From NCBI GenBank assembly GCA_012963895.1, contig DTUW01000098.1, positions 1 through 6,607 of the forward strand: a stretch of 6,607 bases of DNA, written 5' to 3'. The DNA comes from Campylobacterales bacterium. Lineage in GTDB: Bacteria > Campylobacterota > Campylobacteria > Campylobacterales > Thiovulaceae. This document shows positions 1 to 6,602 of this stretch, piece after piece; position 1 is the first letter of the stretch; every line of letters begins with the position of its first letter. The notes below the pieces were generated by a model. That model saw nothing but the letters and a program-made list of their open reading frames with translations. It did no database searches and had not been told where the DNA came from. The position numbers were made by a program, and so were the translations under genes.

Positions 1-2300
1 GTTTTGGAGGAGACTATATCTATTCCAAACTCCTCAAATACCTGAAATAGATAGGCTAATAGTCCATTTTGGTTTTTGGTATGGATAAATATCTTTGCAT
101 AGCTATTGGAGTAGTCGTAATTTAGAACAACCTCATCAGCTCCAATTTTTGGAATATCCCTAATCTTCTCTCTCTTTTGTTTTAGAAAAGAGTTTCTAAC
201 TATCTCTTCAATATATGGAATATCTTCTATATCTATACTCTCTAAAAAGTCTATTTGGAAATATTTCCCTCCATCGAAAAATTCGAAAATATCGAGTGAA
301 ACAACCGATAGGAATTTGGTTTTATTCAGAAGATAGGAAATATCGAAATTACAGATATTTTTTCTAACCACTTTGAGGGATAGGAAATCTCTATTTTCTA
401 TTTTGAAATCGAAATTTTCAGTTTTGTATAGCCATTCAGCTATATCCAATAGTTCATCGTTGGAGAATTTGAAAAATGCCAAATTTGAAGCTATTTTCAA
501 TATTCTTTTTTGCAAATTACGAGGTAGGTTTTTGAATCTCTCACTATTGGATATTTGTCGTTCTCTCTTCTCTCTTCTCTCTCCCTCTTTTAAAAGTTCC
601 CTATTACCAAATGAGCCTATGCTATTTCTATATAGTTCATTCAAAAGATTCAAACTATACGAATTTAGAGAACCTGCTACACTCTTAGCATCTCCATAAG
701 TTAGAAGGTAGAGCAGTTTCAGATTGGTCTCATCTTTCAATTTGGAATTGAAGCTAAATATCACTTTATCGCTATATATATCCTCGTGATATGCTACTTC
801 ACTCATGAGGGTATGGTGTCGGATGAGCAAAACCACCCTCTCCACAATAGAGCAACCTATACCCAACTCATTTAGGAACTGCTTAACTATCTTTGCCCCT
901 ACTTTGCGGTGGTCATCTATTCTCCCTTTTCCTACATCGTGAAAGAGTGTAGCAATTTTCAAAATTATCCTCTCCTCTTGTGTAAGGGAGTGATATATGC
1001 TTTTTAGCGGTTCAACCTCTATATTTTCTATCTCTTTGAGGGACTTGATAGAGTGAATATCTACCGAATGTTTATGGTATCCATCGAATTGAGGATAAAA
1101 CATAACTTTTTCAAACGGTCTAAATATCTTATGCAAATGATTGGAGGCTACCAGAAACTCTATCACTGGATATAGATGTTTTCTCTGGAATAGTTTTAGA
1201 AACTGATTTCTATCCAACTCTCCAACTGAATCTATCTCAATTAGGATACTTTCTATCTGGGTATCGCTATCTGGAAGAGAGGTGAGAAATTCCACAAGAT
1301 TTCCAATTTTGTAAGTCCTGTTTTTCTGAACTACTTTACAGACAATCCTATTTGTAAATGAACGGACAACCCAGAGAGATTGGATAAGTTTTTGAGAAAA
1401 TTGGACATGAGAAGAGATTCCGACCATCTCGCTTAACATAGGAATATCATCTAAAACTATCTTATCCCTCTTCTTCTTGTTGATGAGGTGGAGGGCTGTT
1501 CGGACTGATAGGATATAGTCCATTGCTGATATATAGCTTCTATATTCACTTTCGCTAAATAGTTCATCTACCAAATCCCTAATAGAGTTGGCTCTATATA
1601 GAACATTCAAAATCCAGAAGAGACCATTACTATCTCTAAGCCCTCCTATCCCCTCTTTTAAATCTACCTCCATAGCTCCATAAAGTTTCACTTTTCCAAA
1701 TGCTCTATATTCCATTTTTTGGGTGATAAACTCCTCTTTCTCATCTTCTCGAATAATGTTTAGCTGGTCTTGAAGCACTCCCCAAACGAAAGAAGAGCCT
1801 ATTATCTTTCTCGATTCAATCATCGCCGTTTTTATAGTCTCATCACTCTTAGCCACTTTTACTATTTCAGAGATAGAATGGACTCTATGTCCCAACTTCA
1901 ATCCAGAGTCCCAAGCGAGATAGATAAATTTCTCTATTATCTTCTCAATATTGAACCCTTCTATCTCTACATAAGCCACCATCAAATCTATATCGCTATG
2001 GATAGTCATCTCTTCTCGTCCATAGCTACCTAAGGCGACGATAACTATCGGAATAGAGTTCCTCATAGGTAGATAGTTTTTAAACATCTTTCGCAAAACT
2101 ACTTTGTAAATAAGGGATATGATTGAGTCGTAAAATCTGTTGTATTTCAATACAAATTGTCGCCCTCTCAACCCGTTTATAAATTCCTCTTTTAGACCTT
2201 TTCTATATTCTTCTATATACTTTCTTATCTCTTTCGATATTTGGAATAGATTTCCGTTTCTCTCTAATATATCCTCTATTCTATATCCTAACTCTCTCAT
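1..2300 (-). CDS. glnD: Bifunctional [protein-PII] uridylyltransferase / uridylyl-removing enzyme, 3' end cut by the window
   Basis: GlnD senses glutamine and adds or removes UMP on the PII signal protein, setting nitrogen assimilation; it is cytoplasmic. The frame is open from ATG 2300-2298 to the window edge, giving 766 residues without a stop. Visible in order: nucleotidyltransferase motif GSYGREE at 91-97 followed by the catalytic pair D103/D105 (SDID); the KEGIGGLRD signature at 215-223, typical of GlnD/GlnE; an intact HD domain with FHDVGKGRIDDHRKVGA (H454, D455, H464) and RHHTLMSEV from 494; LTYGDAK around 533-539; and the start of the last ACT domain from about 735 (NGLLAYLFQVFEEFGIDI). 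E. coli GlnD has about 890 residues; judging from the interrupted ACT domain a few tens of residues are missing. The start overlaps the ppx stop as ATGA, with a weak GAAG Shine-Dalgarno 7 nt upstream. Both active sites look intact, so the protein should be bifunctional. A charged linker at 571-581 is encoded by a purine repeat. Confidence 0.93.
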   Translation of the reverse strand, partial: MRELGYRIEDILERNGNLFQISKEIRKYIEEYRKGLKEEFINGLRGRQFVLKYNRFYDSIISLIYKVVLRKMFKNYLPMRNSIPIVIVALGSYGREEMTIHSDIDLMVAYVEIEGFNIEKIIEKFIYLAWDSGLKLGHRVHSISEIVKVAKSDETIKTAMIESRKIIGSSFVWGVLQDQLNIIREDEKEEFITQKMEYRAFGKVKLYGAMEVDLKEGIGGLRDSNGLFWILNVLYRANSIRDLVDELFSESEYRSYISAMDYILSVRTALHLINKKKRDKIVLDDIPMLSEMVGISSHVQFSQKLIQSLWVVRSFTNRIVCKVVQKNRTYKIGNLVEFLTSLPDSDTQIESILIEIDSVGELDRNQFLKLFQRKHLYPVIEFLVASNHLHKIFRPFEKVMFYPQFDGYHKHSVDIHSIKSLKEIENIEVEPLKSIYHSLTQEERIILKIATLFHDVGKGRIDDHRKVGAKIVKQFLNELGIGCSIVERVVLLIRHHTLMSEVAYHEDIYSDKVIFSFNSKLKDETNLKLLYLLTYGDAKSVAGSLNSYSLNLLNELYRNSIGSFGNRELLKEGERREKRERQISNSERFKNLPRNLQKRILKIASNLAFFKFSNDELLDIAEWLYKTENFDFKIENRDFLSLKVVRKNICNFDISYLLNKTKFLSVVSLDIFEFFDGGKYFQIDFLESIDIEDIPYIEEIVRNSFLKQKREKIRDIPKIGADEVVLNYDYSNSYAKIFIHTKNQNGLLAYLFQVFEEFGIDIVSSK
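561..581. repeat. Three tandem copies of a heptanucleotide (TTCTCTC on +) inside glnD
   Basis: Positions 561-567, 568-574 and 575-581 are perfect copies of TTCTCTC, within an uninterrupted pyrimidine run covering 561-591. On the coding (minus) strand this reads as GAGAGAA repeats and encodes the very charged stretch KEGERREKRER, GlnD residues 571-581, located between the HD region and the ACT domains. Because the unit is 7 nt, gain or loss of one copy would shift the glnD frame. Three copies is few for a classical contingency repeat, so its instability is only a possibility. Confidence 0.85.
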
Positions 2301-3781
2301 TTACTATCTTCAAACTCTGGGATTAGTTCTATCTCCAAATTTTCCAATGGCTGAAACTTTGCTATTACCATTTGAAATAGAGGAGGGCTATATATTCGTA
2401 TTTCCAATCTGTTATCTATATATGCAAATCGGAATTTACTTTTTGGAGCATAATCGGATAGCAGAAGTTTTGTGATGTAGATAATTGCATGGAGATGGTC
2501 TATTGTAGATTTTGGAGGTAGTAACTCTCTATATTGCTGTAACACCTCATCAGCTATCCTACTTTTAGAGCTGAATCTCACTAGGAGGGCTACCAATAGA
2601 GAATCTTCATGGGAAATACCATATATCAACCTGTTGATAATTAGGTAAAAACCATTTTTACTATTTTCGTAAAAACTTACTTTTATCCCTATCTCTAAGA
2701 GTTTTGAACTATATGTAATTAGTTGTCTGAATTTGGAATCTAAATTTAGATGAGGTTGCAAAATATCAAAGAGGGTATGAGCTGTTCTAACCGCATGTTT
2801 GACAACTTTTATATCATCTACTTGGAATTCATCTAAGATATTTCGAATACTAGGATTAAGATTGGTTGGAAACCTTCGACCCGAACTCCTCAAAATATCA
2901 AATAGAAATATTCCTTCTCTAATCCCAACTCCACTTGTAACCACCTCATCAATTTCAAAGAGTTCGGCTATCTCTTGAAATATCAAAACTCCCCATCGGA
3001 TTACATCGAGCCTGTTCTGTTTTATACCTATTTTCAAAAGTTCGCTATTGGAACTGTAAATAATGGAGTTGATGAAATCTCTTTCAATTGGATAGGAGTA
3101 TCTATATCCGTGAAGCCTACTAATTGGATAGTTGTTCCTTTTCTGAATTACCTTAGCCAATGCTCTAAGAGTTCCACCAATAGCTATGAGAGTGGGATAC
3201 CGGAATTCATTTGGTAAATTTGACAGCTCTTGCCTAATATACTTTCTAGCTCCTTCAATATCACTATTTTGACTAAAAAGCTCTTTCAATCTGACTGTTC
3301 CAAGATTGAGGGAAAAGGTATCTAAAACTCTTCTATTTTCGAATAGGGCAAACTCGGTAGAACCGCCACCAATATCTATTGTAACCCCTTTGGAGAGGTG
3401 GAGAAGGTTAGCCGATGCTATTCCACCTAATAGAGCCTCTTTTTTGCCGTCAATTACTTTCAGATTTATCCCCACCTCTTTTCTAACTCGATTGAGAAAG
3501 ATATTTCTATTTGGAGCATCTCTAAGGGCGGAGGTGGCGATAGCTAATACTTTTCTAACTTTGAAGGAGTTCATAATAGATTTGAATCCCATAAGTGCGA
3601 GGATAGCCCTCTCCATAGGCTTCTCCTGCAAAACTCCTCCGTTGTGGTAGGCTCCTTCTCCTATTCTAACTCGCTGTTTAGATTCATGAATGACTTTGAA
3701 GCCAAATCGTGAAGTTCTTTGAAATAGGACAAGTCTAACAGAGTTTGAACCAAAATCGATGACGGCAGTAATTCGAGCCAA
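2297..3781 (-). CDS. ppx: Ppx/GppA family exopolyphosphatase / pppGpp phosphatase with a degenerate C-terminal HD domain
   Basis: This is an ASKHA-fold phosphatase expected to release phosphate from polyphosphate or from pppGpp in the cytoplasm; sequence alone does not separate the two activities. It has 494 residues, close to the usual 480-510. Visible: phosphate-1 motif DFGSNSVRL (9-17), GEG (41-43), IATSALRDAPNR (81-92), the likely catalytic Glu115 in KKEALLGG, phosphate-2 motif DIGGGSTEF (136-144), IGGTLRAL (201-208), HGY (224-226) and SGVGIREG (283-290). The C-terminal part (about 325-494) aligns by eye with the HD-like domain of the family, but LHDIG is LLEIG at 361-365, and the following His-rich segment is YENSKNGFYLI, so metal ligands appear lost. 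The start is TTG at 3781-3779, 3 nt after the ferredoxin stop; it places DFGSNS at the usual position, and a purine-rich AAGAG lies 6 nt upstream. The stop overlaps the glnD start (ATGA), implying coupled translation. Confidence 0.92.
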   Translation of the reverse strand: MARITAVIDFGSNSVRLVLFQRTSRFGFKVIHESKQRVRIGEGAYHNGGVLQEKPMERAILALMGFKSIMNSFKVRKVLAIATSALRDAPNRNIFLNRVRKEVGINLKVIDGKKEALLGGIASANLLHLSKGVTIDIGGGSTEFALFENRRVLDTFSLNLGTVRLKELFSQNSDIEGARKYIRQELSNLPNEFRYPTLIAIGGTLRALAKVIQKRNNYPISRLHGYRYSYPIERDFINSIIYSSNSELLKIGIKQNRLDVIRWGVLIFQEIAELFEIDEVVTSGVGIREGIFLFDILRSSGRRFPTNLNPSIRNILDEFQVDDIKVVKHAVRTAHTLFDILQPHLNLDSKFRQLITYSSKLLEIGIKVSFYENSKNGFYLIINRLIYGISHEDSLLVALLVRFSSKSRIADEVLQQYRELLPPKSTIDHLHAIIYITKLLLSDYAPKSKFRFAYIDNRLEIRIYSPPLFQMVIAKFQPLENLEIELIPEFEDSK

Positions 3782-3784
3782 AAC

Positions 3785-4036
3785 CTACTCTTCTTCTTGA
3801 ATTCTCTTATATTTGAGTTGAAGTTCAGCTACACTCTCTATATTGTCTGGGTCTGGTTCGAAACAATCAACAGGACAGACAGAAATACAGATAGGTTCAT
3901 CATAGTCGTTTATGCATTCAGTGCATCTATCAGGATTGACCACATATATAGGGTCTCCCTCTTCAATCGCCATAGTTGGACACTCTTCTCTACAAGCATC
4001 ACAAGCTATACACTCTTCTGTAATTCTTAGAGCCAT
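3785..4036 (-). CDS. yfhL: YfhL-family (Alvin-type) 2[4Fe-4S] ferredoxin
   Basis: This is a small soluble electron carrier with two [4Fe-4S] clusters, 83 residues long. The first cluster motif is C9-x2-C12-x2-C15-x3-C19-P. The second is C38-x2-C41-x8-C50-x3-C54-P, with the longer gap between its second and third cysteines and the C-terminal extension that define the Allochromatium vinosum (Alvin) type, whose clusters have unusually low potentials in characterised members. An additional C58 follows the last motif. I chose ATG 4036-4034 because MALRITEECIACDAC matches the compact N-terminus of the family, and AAGGG lies 5 nt upstream. An in-frame ATG at 4075 would add 13 basic residues not expected in the family. 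It is first in the leftward operon; the phosphatase begins 3 nt after its TAG stop. The redox partner cannot be told from the context. Confidence 0.93.
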   Translation of the reverse strand: MALRITEECIACDACREECPTMAIEEGDPIYVVNPDRCTECINDYDEPICISVCPVDCFEPDPDNIESVAELQLKYKRIQEEE

Positions 4037-4109
4037 TTTAACCCTTTTGAAAAAATTTTCGCGACCTTTTACCATAAAAAAATAAAAATATCCTGAAATA
4101 GTGAAAAAA

Positions 4110-4139
4110 TTGGGTATATAGTAATATTTTACATATATT
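4110..4139 (+). promoter_or_regulatory. Candidate promoter of the rightward lipoprotein-nadB-CDF operon
   Basis: TTGGGT (4110-4115) and TATATT (4134-4139) are separated by 18 nt, and the lipoprotein ATG follows at 4157, so the leader would be only about 10 nt. The elements interleave with the candidate promoter on the other strand, so the two operons could compete for RNA polymerase or share a regulator. No operator palindrome was recognised. The AT-richness keeps this call weak. Confidence 0.35.
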
Positions 4140-4143
4140 CCAA
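4115..4143 (-). promoter_or_regulatory. Candidate promoter of the leftward fdx-ppx-glnD operon
   Basis: On the minus strand TTGGAA (4143-4138) stands 17 nt upstream of TATATA (4120-4115), a sigma-70-like arrangement. A competing -10 is TAAAAT (4131-4126), a five-of-six match preceded by TG; Campylobacterota promoters often rely on the -10 with a poorly conserved -35. Either would give an untranslated leader of roughly 70-85 nt. The region is very AT-rich, so chance matches are likely. Confidence 0.35.
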
Positions 4144-4156
4144 CATAGGTATAAGA

Positions 4157-4264
4157 ATGGTAAGGGTGATATATCTACTACTTATTACATCTTTTCTATT
4201 GTCAGGGTGCGGACATAAAGCTCCTCCCTCCTACTATCCACAAGGGGAAAGAGGAACAAAATGA
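4157..4264 (+). CDS. 35-residue LptM/YifL-like lipoprotein
   Basis: The ORF begins MVRVIYLLLITSFLLSGCGH: a very short positive start, a hydrophobic core and a lipobox LSGC with lipidated Cys18, i.e. a signal-peptidase II substrate. The mature part is only 18 residues, G-H-K-A-P-P-S-Y-Y-P and a short polar tail. The pattern C-G-x-K-x-P-x-x-Y-x-P resembles the start of mature E. coli LptM (YifL; CGLKGPLYFP), a small lipoprotein that helps assemble the LptD/LptE outer-membrane LPS translocon. In E. coli LptM the tail is longer, but the conserved part is this N-terminal segment. The stop overlaps the nadB start as ATGA. AGG lies about 7 nt before the ATG. It was probably missed by gene callers because of its size. 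Lipoprotein status is well supported; the LptM role is inferred from the motif. Confidence 0.8.
   Translation: MVRVIYLLLITSFLLSGCGHKAPPSYYPQGERGTK
4251..4255 (+). promoter_or_regulatory. Shine-Dalgarno for nadB, inside the lipoprotein gene
   Basis: GAGGA lies 5 nt before the ATG at 4261. It fixes the nadB start to the one that overlaps the lipoprotein stop, and shows that nadB has its own good ribosome site in addition to possible coupling. Confidence 0.65.
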
Positions 4265-5691
4265 CATATGACTATATTATAGTTGGTAGCGGAATAGCTG
4301 GTCTATATGCCTCTCTCCACATTCCCGAAAATAGAAAAGTTCTAATCATCTCCAAAGATAGAGTTTGGGATTGTAATAGCTTCTATGCCCAGGGGGGTAT
4401 CAGTGTAGCAAAAGATAGAGACGATATAGAGAGCCATATCCAAGATACATTGGAAGCTGGGGCTTTTCAAGGAGATAGAGAAGCTATATCTATACTTGTC
4501 CAAGATGGAATGGAAGTAATTAGAGACCTAATAGATAGAGGTATCCAGTTTGATACTGATAGCAATGGTCATCTTCTTTGGACAAAAGAGGGGGCTCACT
4601 CAACCAATAGAATTCTCCATATTGGAGGAGATGGCACAGGGAGATATATCCACTCTTTTCTCCTCTCTCAAAATAGACACAAGATATTAGATGAAGCTGT
4701 TGTAACTGATATTTTGGTAGATGGAACATATAGCTATGGTGTCTCTGTTTGGAGGGGTGGAAAAGTTGAGAATATCTATTCCAGAAATCTTATTCTCGCC
4801 TCTGGTGGAGTTGGAAACCTTTTCAAATACTCTACTAATGCCCCTTCTATTTCGGGGGAGATACACGGGATAGCAGTTGAGAAGAGACTACCTCTAAGAG
4901 ATATGGAGATGTTGCAGTTCCACCCCACTACCACCATTCTAAACGATGGTAGAAGTTTTCTAATTAGTGAAGCTGTTCGAGGAGAGGGAGCATATATTAT
5001 CGATGAAGATGGCGAAAGATTTCTATTTCAATATGACCCACGAGGTGAATTAGCATCTAGGGATATTGTAAGTCGGGCTATATTCCACCATAGTAAAAAA
5101 TCCTACCTATCCATTAGCCACTTTGAAAAAGAGTGGTTTATTAACCGCTTTCCAACTATTGCCAATACCCTAATTCAGGAGGGATACCAACTCACAAGCG
5201 AACCTATCCCTATCTCCCCTGCATTCCACTACACAATAGGCGGAATCGAGACAGATATAAATGGCTTAGTTAAGGGATATAAAAACCTCTATGGTGTTGG
5301 AGAGATAGCCTCCACTGGTGTTCATGGGGCAAATAGATTAGCTAGTAATTCACTCTTAGAGGCTCTTGTATTTTCTAAACGGGCGGTAGAGCATTCTCTA
5401 AATCGTGGTATTTCTCTAAATACTAAGCAGTTTCCTACTATCCAGAAAGCTATATACAAAGATAGCGATGAGGTGGCTCGAAATGAGTTGCAAAATTTGA
5501 TGTGGAGATATGTATCTATCGAACGAAACGGAGAGGGGTTGCAGACTGCACTAAGTAGAGTTAGAGAGATGATGGTTAAAGATATTGGACGAGTTCTAAA
5601 ACTTCAACTATTAGCATCAGCTGAAATTATTAGCTCTGCTCTGAAAAATAGAAAATCGGTAGGTGTCCATTTTAGGAGTGATGTAGAATGA
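4261..5691 (+). CDS. nadB: L-aspartate oxidase (quinolinate synthesis, NAD biosynthesis)
   Basis: This FAD enzyme oxidises L-aspartate to iminoaspartate, which NadA condenses with dihydroxyacetone phosphate to quinolinate; with other acceptors such as fumarate it can work without oxygen. Visible: Rossmann GSGIAG (9-14), SFYAQGG (40-46), HSTNRILHIGGDGTGR (113-128), QFHPTT (219-224, H221), SEAVRGEGAY (236-245), ASRDIVSRA (265-273), HYTIGG (323-328) and the FAD-binding GEIASTGVHGANRLASNS (347-364). The NRILH and TGxHGANRLASNSLLE signatures separate it from FrdA/SdhA, as does the lack of the flavin-linking His motif. It has 476 residues against about 540 in E. coli; the shortening is in the C-terminal helical domain, which ends KSVGVHFRSD where homologues have an SRGxHxRxD-like end. 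Both ends overlap neighbours by ATGA. No nadA or nadC is in the window. Confidence 0.95.
   Translation: MTYDYIIVGSGIAGLYASLHIPENRKVLIISKDRVWDCNSFYAQGGISVAKDRDDIESHIQDTLEAGAFQGDREAISILVQDGMEVIRDLIDRGIQFDTDSNGHLLWTKEGAHSTNRILHIGGDGTGRYIHSFLLSQNRHKILDEAVVTDILVDGTYSYGVSVWRGGKVENIYSRNLILASGGVGNLFKYSTNAPSISGEIHGIAVEKRLPLRDMEMLQFHPTTTILNDGRSFLISEAVRGEGAYIIDEDGERFLFQYDPRGELASRDIVSRAIFHHSKKSYLSISHFEKEWFINRFPTIANTLIQEGYQLTSEPIPISPAFHYTIGGIETDINGLVKGYKNLYGVGEIASTGVHGANRLASNSLLEALVFSKRAVEHSLNRGISLNTKQFPTIQKAIYKDSDEVARNELQNLMWRYVSIERNGEGLQTALSRVREMMVKDIGRVLKLQLLASAEIISSALKNRKSVGVHFRSDVE
5673..5678 (+). promoter_or_regulatory. Shine-Dalgarno for the cation exporter, inside nadB
   Basis: TAGGAG lies 9 nt before the ATG at 5688, supporting that start over later in-frame codons and agreeing with the ATGA overlap with the nadB stop. 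Confidence 0.6.
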
Positions 5692-6602
5692 GAGAGAAGA
5701 GATTACTATGGGTTATCTTTTTCAATCTCATTATCGTTATTGGTGAAATAGTTTTTGGACTACTCGCCAACTCCTTCGCCCTTATTGCCGATGCTCTCCA
5801 CAATGGAGGCGATATTCTGGCTATTGTAATTACCTATATAGCGGTGAAATTGGAGAAGAGACCCACTACATTTAGATGGACTTTTGGATTTTTGAGAATT
5901 GAGATGATGGCGAGTTTTGTGAATACTATGTTTCTAATTCTCACTATGTTCTACCTCATCTATGAAGCCATTTCGAAATTTTCCCATGTTGAAAAGATAG
6001 AACCTATATACATGGTGATTGTAGGAACAATAGCTATTGTGGCAAATGGACTTAGTGCCTATCTTTTAAAAGGTATTAGCAGTTGCCCACATCACCATCA
6101 CGACCATAACCACCACCATGAAGAAGATGCCAATATCTACTCTGCATATCTTCACATGTTGGCTGATGCTCTAATTTCGGTTGGAGTTGTGGTGGCTGGA
6201 ATAGTGATATATTTCTACAATATCTATTATCTCGATAGTGTTCTAACTGTGATATTTTCTATATATATTATTCTCCACTCCTACCCTCTTTTAAAGAGAA
6301 GTTTTTTAGCCCTTATCGATGCTAACCGCTTCTATTTGAGTGAGGAGAAATTGGGTGATACTATTTTGAAAGATGGTAGGATAGTGGAGTTTCACGATTT
6401 ACATATATACCAACCAAGCTCTAAACACAATTTCATCTCTTTCCATGTGGTTTTAGATAGAGATGACTATCTATTGAAAGAGTGTGAGGAGATAGTAAGG
6501 AATTTGAAGAGCAAACTAAGAGACTTGGGATTTACCCATATTCTCATAGAGGTGGATTCTATTTCCAATAGGAGTGATGAGGTCTTCTGTTCTCATGTCT
6601 GA
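5688..6602 (+). CDS. Cation diffusion facilitator (CzcD/ZitB-like Zn/Cd exporter) with His-rich loop
   Basis: CDF proteins are inner-membrane dimers that export divalent metals in exchange for protons. The 304 residues hold six predicted membrane segments (about 7-27, 29-53, 75-95, 107-127, 151-178 and 181-200). The transport-site ligands are H38 and D42 in segment 2 (ADALHNGGD) and H156 and D160 in segment 5 (HMLADALISVGV); this His/Asp set in both helices is typical of zinc/cadmium members of the ZitB/CzcD/ZnT group, not the Asp-rich iron/manganese ones. Between segments 4 and 5 a loop at 133-147 (CPHHHHDHNHHHEED) has eight His, a probable cytoplasmic metal-collecting segment. The C-terminal domain (about 205-304) has DLHIYQPSSKHNFISFHVVLD, matching the family's LHIW...H.VV pattern with Tyr for Trp. 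It overlaps nadB by ATGA and ends 5 nt from the window edge. Metal specificity is inferred. Confidence 0.93.
   Translation: MREKRLLWVIFFNLIIVIGEIVFGLLANSFALIADALHNGGDILAIVITYIAVKLEKRPTTFRWTFGFLRIEMMASFVNTMFLILTMFYLIYEAISKFSHVEKIEPIYMVIVGTIAIVANGLSAYLLKGISSCPHHHHDHNHHHEEDANIYSAYLHMLADALISVGVVVAGIVIYFYNIYYLDSVLTVIFSIYIILHSYPLLKRSFLALIDANRFYLSEEKLGDTILKDGRIVEFHDLHIYQPSSKHNFISFHVVLDRDDYLLKECEEIVRNLKSKLRDLGFTHILIEVDSISNRSDEVFCSHV

Noticed and set aside
373..699. Forward 108-residue open frame
   Set aside because: It lies antisense to the GlnD HD-ACT region, has a Ser/Leu/Phe-rich low-complexity composition and no family motif; it is a shadow of glnD.
1770..2033. Forward 87-residue open frame
   Set aside because: Antisense to the GlnD nucleotidyltransferase domain, with no recognisable motif.
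2140..2475. Forward open frame of 111 residues with hydrophobic stretches
   Set aside because: It spans the ppx-glnD junction in antisense; its apparent membrane character comes from the reverse complement of charged AGA/GAA-rich codons.
2975..3650. Two forward frames (80 and 114 residues)
   Set aside because: Antisense to conserved phosphatase motifs of ppx.
4049..4060. GAAAAAATTTTC inverted repeat near the ferredoxin start
   Set aside because: Imperfect and composed of A/T runs; too short for a convincing operator or hairpin.
4037..4075. N-terminal extension of the ferredoxin to an upstream ATG
   Set aside because: It would add 13 residues not expected in YfhL ferredoxins, while the ATG at 4036 has a good Shine-Dalgarno 5 nt upstream and the family-typical start.
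4520..4729. Minus-strand 69-residue frame
   Set aside because: Antisense to the conserved substrate/FAD region of nadB, with no supporting motif or ribosome site.
6084..6128. Poly-His coding stretch as a cloning tag or vector trace
   Set aside because: It is internal to the CDF frame, uses mixed CAT/CAC codons with Asp and Asn between, and sits where natural CDF His loops occur.
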